From contig NZ_CP144683.1 of NCBI RefSeq assembly GCF_036687315.1, positions 2,240,001-2,304,000 on the forward strand: a DNA stretch of 64,000 bases, given 5' to 3'. This document shows positions 50,626 to 59,258 of the stretch, one piece after another. Origin of the DNA: Sphingopyxis sp. TUF1 (GTDB taxonomy: Bacteria > Pseudomonadota > Alphaproteobacteria > Sphingomonadales > Sphingomonadaceae). Position 1 is the stretch's first letter. Every line of letters begins with the position of its first letter. A program made the translations under genes and the position numbers. A model generated the notes under the pieces. It was not told the DNA's origin. It made no database searches and saw only the letters and a list, made by a program, of their open reading frames with translations.

Positions 50626-51564
50626 TCAAGGAACCGTGAAGGTGACCAGCAGGGTGTCGCGGTAATAGCCGGCGGCTCGGGCCTCTGTGCTGCGCGGGAC
50701 CTCGACACGAATTGGCACGTTATGCTCCTGACCATCTTCGCGAAATGGCATGGCGATGACTCCGCCCGCCGCCGGGTCCACCGGTACCCCGGCGACATCC
50801 AATTGATAGGGTATGCCCGGCGCGCCGTGGGCATGGGCCAGCCGGCCCCCATTTTCGGACCGAAAGCTTACATTGACGTCGGCATTACTGCGTACCGCGA
50901 AATCGACTTCGCGTTCGACGCCATCGCTCAGTTCGCCAAGATCGATACTGGTGTCGCGAACACCCGGCCCAAAATCCGGCGACCGTATCTCAAGCCCCGA
51001 GGGAACGCGCGTCGCGATCATGATCGGGGCTTCCGCCTGAAGAACATCACTGCCTTCCTCGGCCGCGAAAAGGCGCAGTAGTGCCTGCCCCTGGTAAGAA
51101 CCGCTGCGAACGAACTGGCCGGCCGGGATCGCGACAAGAAGGGGAACGACCTGCACGCCGGTGCCGGCCTGAAACTGACCCTCAATGCGCGATGTCTGGG
51201 TGCCGAAATAATCCGGGCTCAAAAGCGACGGCCCGTTTGTGCTCGCTACGATGTCATAATCGAGGCGGCTCGAGCCGCTCGTCAGCTGGGGAGTGACACT
51301 TCCCGAAGCCGGGCTGCCGGTCAGCGCGAAACGGCAGGCCGCGCCGACGTGCCGGATTTCGATATTTGCGGTTTCATAGCTCTCTCCGCCGGCAAAAACC
51401 TCATAGCCGCGGCCAAGTGGGCCAAGCCAGTCGACGGAGGGTCCGACGACAAGTTCGAGCCGGCACGGGCCGCCTGCGGGATCGACATCTTCCTGCGCGG
51501 CCGCCGGCATCGCCGGGCAAACGAGCAACAGCGAGCATCCCAACGCCTGGATCTTGCTAATCAT
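50626..51564 (-). CDS. Secreted pilus-associated protein (probable tip subunit)
   Basis: A 312-residue exported protein: signal peptide (MISKIQALGCSLLLVCPAM, cleavage after AAAQ), then two beta-rich domains, with a cysteine pair near residues 43 and 76. It is the last gene of a chaperone-usher operon and overlaps the usher gene by 8 bp, so a minor or tip pilin is likely. The start is decided by spacing: ATG 51564 lies seven bases after AAGGAG, while ATG 51570 is only one base away. Sequence resemblance to a named adhesin is not evident. Confidence 0.72.
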   Translation of the reverse strand: MISKIQALGCSLLLVCPAMPAAAQEDVDPAGGPCRLELVVGPSVDWLGPLGRGYEVFAGGESYETANIEIRHVGAACRFALTGSPASGSVTPQLTSGSSRLDYDIVASTNGPSLLSPDYFGTQTSRIEGQFQAGTGVQVVPLLVAIPAGQFVRSGSYQGQALLRLFAAEEGSDVLQAEAPIMIATRVPSGLEIRSPDFGPGVRDTSIDLGELSDGVEREVDFAVRSNADVNVSFRSENGGRLAHAHGAPGIPYQLDVAGVPVDPAAGGVIAMPFREDGQEHNVPIRVEVPRSTEARAAGYYRDTLLVTFTVP

Positions 51565-54181
51565 CGCCATTCTCCTTGGCTGGTGAAGGTACATCGATTT
51601 CGAGTTTCAGCGGCGCGCTCAGCCGGAAAAGACCGTCGGCGTCGTCGGGCACGTCAATGCGCGCGGCGACGCGGGTTCCGCCGACGTCGAGATCGAGCTT
51701 GTAGCCGCGGCCCGCTTCGACGCCCTCGACGAAAAAGCGTCCCGTCTCATTCGTGAAGAGCTTCACGCCTGCGCCAGCAGCAGAGCCGTCCGCACCGAGC
51801 GGAACGGCTTCGCCCGCCGCGTAGGAAATCGGGTCGCCGTCGCGATCGGCAAGATTGCCGACGATCGAGACATTATTCTCGCTGCCGATCTTGATGTAAT
51901 AACCTGCGCGGTGGCCGGGCGAGAGAAGGAAGACCTGACCGCCGAGCGAATTGCCCGCGGGTGCGTCGGGCGCATCGACCTGGATGCCACGGTTAAAGTA
52001 AGGTGCAAGAGTGCTCACGACCGCTGGGCCGAGCGTGCCGCTTCGCGCGGTATATTCGACGTCGGAGGAGCCAAAGCCCGCGCGGGGCTCCACCATGATC
52101 TGGTGTCCCCCCGCGGCCTTGTCGGGATCGAATATGGCGAAGCCGTTGCTGACCGGGCGGCTGAGCGCGAAATGTCCGTCGGCCATCACCAAAGCGGTGC
52201 CGAACGTGAACTCGCTTCGCAGGTCGCGGCTGTCCTTGTCGGTGAAATAATTGCGCGCGATCTGTTCGAACGACGTCTCGAAACGGTTATCGAGATAGGC
52301 GATGCGACCGGACAGCCGGTCGGCCCCATCGCGCCGCTCGATCCCGGCGCTCGTGCTGACCGACCCGATGCCGCTGGTCCCCGTTCGCGAATAATAAAGC
52401 CGCGCGTTGCTGTCGTTGCTGTCGAAACTTGCGGTCACCGACGATCGGCCGAATGGGATTGTCAGGCCGATATTGAAGCCGGGACCCCGGCCTTCGGTGC
52501 TACGTCGATATTCCACGCTTGCCGAAGCATTGCCGAAGCGAAATTGATGCGTGTAGTTCAGGCCGGCGGCATAGCCGTCGCCGACGCCGCGATATCTCTC
52601 AAAGGAACCATAAGCCTGGACACGGCCGCGAGTGCTGACGCGCATACCCGCGCGCAGGCGCACCTGGGCCGAGATGAGATCGCCGCCCAGCACGGCATTG
52701 AGCGATCGATATTCCGCTCCGGTGAGGAGCAGCATGCCGTCGACCGTGAGGTCACGACCGGGGTCGGTGTCGCGCCAGCGATATTGAACGCTCGCCCGTC
52801 CGCTCGCGGGCTTGGGGTTGTGGACATCGGCAGCGGCATTGATGGCAAAGGTTCCGATGCCCGTTGCCCAGAGGATCTCGCCGCCAAGGTTCGAAAAGCT
52901 CTTGTCGCCCTCCCAGTTGATCCCGAGCGTGAGTGACTTGCTCACACCGTAGCGCAGATAGCCCGTGCCATTGTAATTGCCGGTGTCGTAGCGGCGAACG
53001 CCATTTTCGTCGCGGAACGGTACGCCGACATTGATGGCGAAATCGAGCAGCCCGGGATTCAGAAGATCGATGTCGTAGAATGCGGGAAAAGAGAGGCGTT
53101 CCGTCTCTCCGCTGTCATAGGTGATGATAAGTTCAATGTCGTTTGCGGCGGACGACACGAGGGGGAAGTCACGCAGTTTGTAGCGGCCGCTCGAGAGGGT
53201 GAAGGTGCGCGACGGAACGCCGTTGATCAACACCTCGACGCGGGCAGGGCGTTCGAGCTGAAACTCCTGCTCGGACGTCGGCCGGATATTGAGATAGGGG
53301 TTGATCGAATATTTTCGGTACATCGACGCGCCGGCGATGCGCGGTGCGAGCTGGAACGGACGGCGCCCGATCGTCAGGTCCCCAAGTTCATAGCGGATGA
53401 GCGACGCCCGGTCGTCGTAGATGAGGCGGACATCGCCGCGGCGAAGCGCGCGCGCGTTGCGGTCATCATAACGCAGTTCCGCCTCGGCAATTAGCCCGTG
53501 GACATTGACGGCCATGTTGATGTCGGCGGCGGTCCGATAAAGGCCTTCGCGCGAACCGGGCGCATCCTCGATATAGGTCATGCCCATGCGGGCGGACACA
53601 TAGGCAGAGAAGGCGGCTTGCGGGACCCGCTCGAGTTCCGCACGCTTGCGCATCGAGCGAATGAAGAGATCGGACACATCGCGCATTCGCGCAGGGATGC
53701 GTATCATGAGGACCAGGCGAGCCTCATCGAACACGACGTCCATGCCGAAAGCGCGAAGTTCGGCAAAGGTCACATCATCGCGGCCCTTGCCGCTCGCTGC
53801 CACCTGTTCTTCCAGACCGGGGATCAGGGCGGGAGCGAGCGTATCGGTCACGAAGCGTGCGCTGACACTTCCTTCGCCGTTGCCAGCCGGCTTGATCGTG
53901 AAATCGCCGACATAGATATTCTCGATCTGGACCGCATAGTCACCCGCGCTGATTGCGGGCCGCGAGCTGCCAAATACCTGTTTGAAAATATCATCGGCCG
54001 ATGCGCCGTCAGCCAGCTCCCCGGACTCCGGCATCGGCCCGGTGACGGTGCCGGGCTCGCCCGCGTCGGCAGGGGCGAGCGGAGCGCTCGGGGCCTGCGC
54101 CGACGCCACCCCGTCGGCGAGCCAGAGGAACGCCGCGAGCGACGTGCACAGGAGCAGACGGGATTTCGATGCGCGAAGCAT
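51557..54181 (-). CDS. Chaperone-usher pathway outer-membrane usher
   Basis: An 874-residue usher that assembles and exports pilus subunits. A signal peptide (ending ASAQ) is followed by an N-terminal subunit-docking domain and a 24-strand barrel. Features include the plug-region segment RPARVEVLINGVPSRTF and YDSGETERLSFPAFYD. C-terminal beta domains lie after about residue 700 (GHRAGYYIKIG, then TNETGRFFVEGVEAGRGY). The sequence looks like the alternate-type ushers that accompany spore-coat-U-like pilins. It follows the chaperone by 26 bp. Confidence 0.9.
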   Translation of the reverse strand: MLRASKSRLLLCTSLAAFLWLADGVASAQAPSAPLAPADAGEPGTVTGPMPESGELADGASADDIFKQVFGSSRPAISAGDYAVQIENIYVGDFTIKPAGNGEGSVSARFVTDTLAPALIPGLEEQVAASGKGRDDVTFAELRAFGMDVVFDEARLVLMIRIPARMRDVSDLFIRSMRKRAELERVPQAAFSAYVSARMGMTYIEDAPGSREGLYRTAADINMAVNVHGLIAEAELRYDDRNARALRRGDVRLIYDDRASLIRYELGDLTIGRRPFQLAPRIAGASMYRKYSINPYLNIRPTSEQEFQLERPARVEVLINGVPSRTFTLSSGRYKLRDFPLVSSAANDIELIITYDSGETERLSFPAFYDIDLLNPGLLDFAINVGVPFRDENGVRRYDTGNYNGTGYLRYGVSKSLTLGINWEGDKSFSNLGGEILWATGIGTFAINAAADVHNPKPASGRASVQYRWRDTDPGRDLTVDGMLLLTGAEYRSLNAVLGGDLISAQVRLRAGMRVSTRGRVQAYGSFERYRGVGDGYAAGLNYTHQFRFGNASASVEYRRSTEGRGPGFNIGLTIPFGRSSVTASFDSNDSNARLYYSRTGTSGIGSVSTSAGIERRDGADRLSGRIAYLDNRFETSFEQIARNYFTDKDSRDLRSEFTFGTALVMADGHFALSRPVSNGFAIFDPDKAAGGHQIMVEPRAGFGSSDVEYTARSGTLGPAVVSTLAPYFNRGIQVDAPDAPAGNSLGGQVFLLSPGHRAGYYIKIGSENNVSIVGNLADRDGDPISYAAGEAVPLGADGSAAGAGVKLFTNETGRFFVEGVEAGRGYKLDLDVGGTRVAARIDVPDDADGLFRLSAPLKLEIDVPSPAKENGDD

Positions 54182-54207
54182 GGCGGAGCGCCCGGCTCGT
54201 CAATCAA

Positions 54208-54972
54208 TTATCGAAGGATAGTATATTCGGTCTTCATCGTGCCCGAAACGGGACCCTTGGCAAGACTTTCGGGCCAGGCAACGCGCAGCTTCCGCTCGCC
54301 GCCGGCAAGAATGTTGAGATTCTGAAGCTCGGCGGCCGCGACGTTGGTGATCACCGTCTCGGCGCCGCCAGCCGCGGGGCGGAGCGTAATGACGGGCTTG
54401 TTGAGGAGCGCGCGTGCATTGCCGTCATTCCTGAAAGTGAGTTCGAGCCAGGTCACGCCCTTCTCGTCGGTCACGGGCGCGGCGCTCGCGAGCACCGCCG
54501 ACGGGGCGCTGCCCGGGGGCACGACATAAAGCGCCGCTTCATATTTATAGGTGAGGTTGAGCTTCGCGTTGACGTCGCCATTCTTCTGCGACTTGAAGTT
54601 GATTGGCAGCTGGGTCGTGACGATACGGAAAGCCAATTCGCGCTGCGGGTTGGCATCGCCGATCCAGCGAACCTTGAACGCTTGGCTCGATCCGGGCTGG
54701 ATCACCATCTGCGGCGGCGAAATGATGAGATCGTCATTCTCGGCGGTCAGTTTGTCGCTGCCGTCGGGCAATTGTTCGCGCCGGAAGGCTTTGACCTCGA
54801 TCGCGATGGGCACCTTGTGCGAATTGGTGATGGTCATCTGCTGGGCGGCCCCTGCACCGCTTGGTGCAAGCTGCACGACGATCGGCTTCAGATCATAGGC
54901 CTGAAGCAATTGCGGCACGGCCGCAGCAACGAGCGCGGTCCCGACGAGACCTCCGAGCAGATATTTGTTCAC
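54208..54972 (-). CDS. Periplasmic pilus chaperone (PapD-like)
   Basis: A 254-residue chaperone of two immunoglobulin-like domains that caps pilin subunits by donor-strand complementation. After a hydrophobic export segment (KYLLGGLVGTALVAAAVP) come AQQMTITNSHKVPIAIEVKA and ENDDLIISPPQMVIQPGSSQ. QAFKVRWIG holds the strand-G1 region, and the C-terminal domain holds WLELTFRNDGNARALLNKP. The start GTG 54972 has GGAGG eight bases upstream, which decides it over a longer open frame. Confidence 0.9.
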   Translation of the reverse strand: MNKYLLGGLVGTALVAAAVPQLLQAYDLKPIVVQLAPSGAGAAQQMTITNSHKVPIAIEVKAFRREQLPDGSDKLTAENDDLIISPPQMVIQPGSSQAFKVRWIGDANPQRELAFRIVTTQLPINFKSQKNGDVNAKLNLTYKYEAALYVVPPGSAPSAVLASAAPVTDEKGVTWLELTFRNDGNARALLNKPVITLRPAAGGAETVITNVAAAELQNLNILAGGERKLRVAWPESLAKGPVSGTMKTEYTILR

Positions 54973-55022
54973 GGTAAAATCCTCCCCGCGTCCGCCATAA
55001 GGTAGCGGGCGGAATATGGAAA

Positions 55023-55053
55023 GGGCCGGAGGATGCAGCGCATCTTCCGGCCC
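55023..55053 (-). terminator. Hairpin between the pilin and chaperone genes
   Basis: Arms GGGCCGGAaGATGC / GCATCcTCCGGCCC (one mismatch, 3-base loop), followed by TTTCC on the minus strand, 18 bp after the major-pilin stop. It could cause partial termination or shield the pilin mRNA 3' end, giving more pilin than chaperone and usher. Confidence 0.6.
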
Positions 55054-55071
55054 CCCCTTCAAAGCAGAAGC

Positions 55072-55593
55072 TTAGAGTTGCGCTGCCAGCGTGATGGTCA
55101 GCGTGTCTTCATAGTCGCCGGCGACAGCGAATTCGCCCGCGTTGTCGAAGCTCAGGTCGAGGTTGCCGTGACGGACGCCGCCGTTGGTCAGGATGTTCTG
55201 CCAATCGGTGTTGGTCACGATCGTCTTCGGCGTGTTGTGCATCGTTGCCGAGTTGGTCGTGGTCGCACCGAAGCCCAGGAAGCTGGCTTCGACGTCATAG
55301 TCGATGTTGACGGCGCCGTTGCTGGTGACGTTCTTCATGCCGCCGTTGGCCGAGGTCAGCGAAACCTTGTAGGGCGAGTTGCACGAATAGGCGATCACGA
55401 GCGCGCCCTGGTTGCCCTGGTTGAGCATGTCGACGTTATACGAGCCCGAACCTTCGGGGATCAGTTCGCAGTTGCTGGCAACCGAACCGCTCAGCGCGAT
55501 CGCATAGGTTTCCGTATCGGGAGTGACCTGCGCGGCTGCCGGAACGGCGGCGAGAGCGAAGGGCAGTGCTGCGAGAATAAGTGCCTTTTTCAT
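55072..55593 (-). CDS. Major pilin (spore-coat-U-like)
   Basis: A 173-residue exported subunit with a clean signal peptide (MKKALILAALPFALAAVPAAA). The mature part is beta-rich with two cysteines (NCELIP and YSCNSPY) in the spacing typical of SCPU-type pilins. It ends in TLTITLAAQL, a strand that pairs with the chaperone. It is first in the operon and has AAGGA before its ATG. It is separated from the chaperone by a strong hairpin. Confidence 0.82.
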   Translation of the reverse strand: MKKALILAALPFALAAVPAAAQVTPDTETYAIALSGSVASNCELIPEGSGSYNVDMLNQGNQGALVIAYSCNSPYKVSLTSANGGMKNVTSNGAVNIDYDVEASFLGFGATTTNSATMHNTPKTIVTNTDWQNILTNGGVRHGNLDLSFDNAGEFAVAGDYEDTLTITLAAQL

Positions 55594-56219
55594 TGGGTAA
55601 TCCTTTCCAGACTTAAACTAGGTTAGGCGAAGGAGAGGCCCGGCCGATCGACCAGACGACACCAACGGGGCATGTTCTTGTTCTTGAAAAGGACGCCCCC
55701 CGCGTTGCCTCTCGGATAAGGAAATTACGAGAGCCGACGGGGAGAGCCCATCACGCTCAAGGCGCAATTTGAATTCTTGCGGGATGCTGGGCGACGCAGC
55801 GGGATCGGGCTCGCACGCCTATGAAGATTTTTATCTTCATAAGTTGTTAAGGGTGACTCTTAAGAGTCGCTTGCTCATTTCAGGGCGGAAGAGACGTCGT
55901 TCAAGTCGCGGGGGCGGGGATGCTATGGCGCAGAATTTCCGAAGATTCTCTTTCCAAGCCATGTTTGTTGATGGCTAGGAGCGCAGGGCGCGCTGTCCCG
56001 ATTCGAGGCAGTTTGGTTAATTTCGTGCGGCTAAGTTTGTAATTTTCCTAAGCTTATGTAATTAAACGTTCAGAGAATCACCGCTACCGGGGAGGTTGGC
56101 GGGCTACTCGCCTCAGGGTCGCAATGGGGAAGATTGCCGCATACTGCGGTGGTGGGGGAGGTATTTTGCGGGCTCTAAACCTTTGTTGCCGCGTCCTTCC
56201 TAGGTTGGACTAAGGCAAG
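55594..56219. promoter_or_regulatory. Divergent control region of the pilus operon and its LuxR-type regulator
   Basis: A 626-bp gene-free region, unusually AT-rich near 55.8 and 56.0 kb. It contains two adjacent palindromes: 9-bp arms TATGAAGAT / ATCTTCATA with a 4-base spacer at 55820-55841, and the perfect GACTCTTAAGAGTC at 55855-55868. They lie about 230-260 bp from the pilin start and 350-400 bp from the regulator. No clear -35/-10 pair was chosen. Confidence 0.5.
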
Positions 56220-56930
56220 ATGACACATTTTGCATTCTCGGTTCTTGTATTGTGCAGGGAGACGCTCCTTCGCGAGGCTATTACGGATGCCTTATCCGCT
56301 GCAGCCGGAGCGACGGTTGCTGGGAGTATGTATCTTTCGGCGAACCTTCCGGACGAACTCAACATCAATCCCGATATCGTCGTATATGTCGACACGAGCG
56401 GCGATCAGCGGAATCTCGAGCGCGATGTCGCGAACGCACATCTTCTGAAATCCGCGCGCTGGATTGTTCTTAGCGATCAAAGCAGCGGAGCGCTCGTCGC
56501 GCGTCTGCGCGAACTGCGCGCCGGAATTTCTTTCGCGCCGCTTAGCGTGACGCGCCAGGCGCTCGCGCATCTGGTCGCGCTCACGGCGTGCGGACATGAC
56601 GTCAGACTGGACGATTTCCGCGAGGCCGCCCCGTCGCAGGAACGGCTCCAGATCATGAGCGCGGGTCTCACGCCCTCCCAGTGGCGACTTCTTCACCATC
56701 TGGCGCTCGGCCTCTCCAACAAGGAGATTGCGCGCAAGGAGACGGCGACGGTCAATGCGATAAAGGTCCGCGTCCGGACGCTTCTTGCGCGCCTCAATGT
56801 CGCAAATCGTACGCAGGCCGCCGTAATGGTTGCGAAAGCTGGATTGTTCGAACAAGAGCACCCGCGCCGCACCAATGTCGTGGAACTTCGCAGACCGGCA
56901 GCCGAGCCCAGGATAGCGGTCAGCCTCTAG
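56220..56930 (+). CDS. LuxR-type regulator with degenerate receiver domain
   Basis: A 236-residue protein. The N-terminal 120 residues look like a response-regulator receiver. The acidic pair is absent (FSVLVLC at the first strand) and only D58 in IVVYVDTS remains at the phospho-site, so normal phosphorylation is unlikely. The C-terminus is a LuxR HTH (LTPSQWRLLHHLALGLSNKE, then VKVRVRTLLARLNVANRT-like helices). It is divergent from the pilus operon and probably its regulator. No kinase is adjacent. Confidence 0.85.
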   Translation: MTHFAFSVLVLCRETLLREAITDALSAAAGATVAGSMYLSANLPDELNINPDIVVYVDTSGDQRNLERDVANAHLLKSARWIVLSDQSSGALVARLRELRAGISFAPLSVTRQALAHLVALTACGHDVRLDDFREAAPSQERLQIMSAGLTPSQWRLLHHLALGLSNKEIARKETATVNAIKVRVRTLLARLNVANRTQAAVMVAKAGLFEQEHPRRTNVVELRRPAAEPRIAVSL

Positions 56931-57145
56931 GGGCGTGCCGCACAGCCAACGAAGGGCCGAATGAACGAATGCACGGTGCGCAGCGCGGGCTAACATCTGC
57001 TGCGCCGAAGAATCATCGACTTTAGCGAGACCGGCGATCCGTTCGGGCGAGACGTTGCGCGCGGCCACGAGTTTCCCTCGAACGCCGCATAGGCGGCCGC
57101 GTCGGCTGGCTCGCGATACCATGCTTCGAAGGCGCCGCGATATGT

Positions 57146-58108
57146 TTATACCGAAGGGCGATCAGTCACCTTTCGGTTCGGGTGCGCCAATTCGGCTTCG
57201 GCGGGCCAATGGCCTTGCGGATTTTCGCGGACGATTTCGGTCAGCAGCGCCTTTGCGCCCGCCTCGTCGCCGGCGAAGCGGCGCTCCATGGCGATTGCGA
57301 ATTTTATCGTGCTGTCGCGTACGTCCTCAATGTCTGCGGGATCGAGGCGGCCCTGCATGATCTGGACCGCCTGATAATAGACGTCATTCTCGATGAGCTT
57401 CAGCCCGGGTTCGATCGCGTCGATCGCCGCGCGCGCCTTGGCGTGCTCGCCCATCTTGCGATAGGCGAGATAAGTCCAGTAGGCGGTGGGCACGCGCATG
57501 TCGTCGCGCGCGAAATCGGCCGCCAGTTCGAGCGCCCTGGCCATGCCCGCGACGACGGTCGGATAGTCGCCGGTCGCGAAGCTGGTCTGCGCATGATAAT
57601 AGACGATGTTGCCGCGATAGGTGCTGATCGTCAGCCCGATCGGGTTGGGCATGCCGTCGGGCTCGAAGCTGTCGGGGATATCGCCCATCAGCGCGAGCGC
57701 CTTCTCATAATCGGCGAGGGCTTCGGCGAATCGCCGCGCGCGGGTCAGGTCGCGCGCGCGAAAGCGATAGAGTTTGTAGCTGTTCGGGAATTTCTCGATC
57801 CCCGCGCTGAAGGCATCGACCGCGTCGCAAATGCGCCCTGCATAATCGAGGCGGCGGCCATACCAGATATGACTGTCCTCGCGGTCGGGTGCGATGCGCA
57901 GTGCGGCGGCGGCGATTTCGATGTCCTCGTCGAGCTTCTTTTGCGTTGCTGCGGGATATTCGGGGATCGTCAGCGGTGTGCCGATCAGGCTGGTCGCGCA
58001 ATTCCCCGCGTCGGCGCCAGGGACATTTTCATTCGCCGACGCGGGGAGCGCCGCCAGTAACGAGGCGAGGATGAGGCCCGCAGCGCAAGCCGTGCGGCGA
58101 GTGCTCAT
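57146..58108 (-). CDS. Secreted TPR-repeat protein
   Basis: A 320-residue protein with a signal peptide (ending PASA, about residue 25) and helical TPR repeats (for example DSHIWYGRRLDYAGRICDAV and YRFRARDLTRARRFAEALAD). No enzymatic motif is seen. The start ATG overlaps the stop of the M19 dipeptidase gene (ATGA), so they are co-translated. It is probably a periplasmic scaffold for the peptide-handling functions encoded beside it. The much longer open frame upstream is an overlap with the dipeptidase gene. Confidence 0.8.
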   Translation of the reverse strand: MSTRRTACAAGLILASLLAALPASANENVPGADAGNCATSLIGTPLTIPEYPAATQKKLDEDIEIAAAALRIAPDREDSHIWYGRRLDYAGRICDAVDAFSAGIEKFPNSYKLYRFRARDLTRARRFAEALADYEKALALMGDIPDSFEPDGMPNPIGLTISTYRGNIVYYHAQTSFATGDYPTVVAGMARALELAADFARDDMRVPTAYWTYLAYRKMGEHAKARAAIDAIEPGLKLIENDVYYQAVQIMQGRLDPADIEDVRDSTIKFAIAMERRFAGDEAGAKALLTEIVRENPQGHWPAEAELAHPNRKVTDRPSV

Positions 58109-59169
58109 CCGATCACCTCCTGATAGATGCGGCGGAGGTTGGTTCCCATGATCTTTTCGACCGTGGCTTCGGGATAGCCGAGCTTGCGCACGCCATCCCA
58201 CACGACTTCCATGCGGCGCGGGCCGTTGAGTTCGTTGATGAACAAGGGCCAGTCGGCCTCGTTGAAATTGGCGCCCTCTTCGGCTTTCAACTCGGCGATA
58301 TAGGCGTCGGTCATTTCGACGACGCGGTGGTCGCGGTCGCTGCCGATCGCGACATGGTCGGCGCCCATCACATTGACCGCATGGGCGATGTGGCGGAAAT
58401 ATTCGGGCAGGGCATCGTCGCGCTTGGTCGTTAGGAACGGCCGCATCTGGCATATGCCCGCAACACCGCCGCGGTCGGCGAGCAGGCGCAAGTTCGCGTC
58501 GGTGGTGTTTCGGACATTGCTGTGCACCGCCATGCACGCCGTGTGCGAGACGATCACGGGCACCTTCGACGCGGCGATCGTATCGGCCATCGTCTGCATA
58601 TTCGCGTGCGACAGGTCGATCAGCATCCGCTGTTCGTTCATCCGGCCGACGAGGTCGCGCCCGAAGTGCGTCAGCCCGTTCGAACCCAGTTCCTTGCACC
58701 CGGCACCGGCCCAATTCTGGTCATTATAGGTGATCTGTGCCGAGGTGACCCCGAGCTTGCGGAACAGGTCGACATTGTCGAGATCGCGGCCGAACTGGGT
58801 GCTGTTCTGGAAAAGATAGAAAAGCGCAAGCTGGCCGTTCTTGCGTGCGACATCGATGTCGCTGGTCTTCGTCGCCTTCAGGAACAGTTCGGGATGTTTT
58901 GCGATATGGGCGTCGTGGTCGAGTACCGCTTGCACCGCTTCTTCATACGCTTGCCCCTCGTAAACCTTGGGGTCGCACAGCGTGATCGTGATGGCGTCGA
59001 GCCCGCTGGCCCGCATCTGGCCGATCAGCGCGGCGTCATATTCGAAGCGCACCTCGCCCATCGCGTCGAAGGTGAGCGGTCGTGCCGCCCTGCGCGCCGC
59101 AGCGGCGGGCGCAACCGTCATCGCGGCGGTCAAGGCTGCCCCCGACAGGATGAATTTCCGTCTGTCCAT
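58105..59169 (-). CDS. M19 membrane-dipeptidase homologue
   Basis: A 354-residue member of the renal-dipeptidase (M19) family with a twin-arginine-like signal (MDRRKFILSGAALTAAM). The two beta-site histidines are kept (IDLSHAN and VIVSHTA), as are HSNVRNTTD and GSDRDH. The usual HxD near the N-terminus is replaced by DAMGE, and the bridging glutamate region reads FYLFQNSTQFG. It therefore belongs to a divergent subfamily whose metal site and substrate may differ. It probably acts in the periplasm. It heads a two-gene operon with the TPR protein. Confidence 0.85.
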   Translation of the reverse strand: MDRRKFILSGAALTAAMTVAPAAAARRAARPLTFDAMGEVRFEYDAALIGQMRASGLDAITITLCDPKVYEGQAYEEAVQAVLDHDAHIAKHPELFLKATKTSDIDVARKNGQLALFYLFQNSTQFGRDLDNVDLFRKLGVTSAQITYNDQNWAGAGCKELGSNGLTHFGRDLVGRMNEQRMLIDLSHANMQTMADTIAASKVPVIVSHTACMAVHSNVRNTTDANLRLLADRGGVAGICQMRPFLTTKRDDALPEYFRHIAHAVNVMGADHVAIGSDRDHRVVEMTDAYIAELKAEEGANFNEADWPLFINELNGPRRMEVVWDGVRKLGYPEATVEKIMGTNLRRIYQEVIG

Positions 59170-59210
59170 AGCTCCATCCTCTCCCCATTCTTATTGGAAA
59201 GAATTTAGCT

Positions 59211-59220
59211 GATAGGAAAA
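59211..59220 (-). promoter_or_regulatory. Shared motif TTTTCCTATC upstream of the dipeptidase gene
   Basis: The minus strand reads TTTTCCTATC 42-51 bp upstream of the dipeptidase start, next to GCAATAAT. The same 10-mer occurs at 62593-62602 in the divergent receptor/amidohydrolase region, again beside AAAATTATTGC. It is a candidate binding site for the XRE-cupin regulator encoded between them. Confidence 0.4.
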
Positions 59221-59258
59221 TTATTGCAAGAAAATAGATGACGCCGAAAAAGCGAGGG

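Noticed and set aside
55769..55978. 69-codon plus-strand frame in the pilus control region
   Set aside because: No ribosome-binding site or resemblance to any family, and it runs through the palindromes.
57146..58714. A single 522-residue protein covering the TPR gene and part of the dipeptidase gene
   Set aside because: The N-terminal 202 residues overlap the dipeptidase gene and are low-complexity. ATG 58108 gives a proper signal peptide and the usual ATGA overlap.
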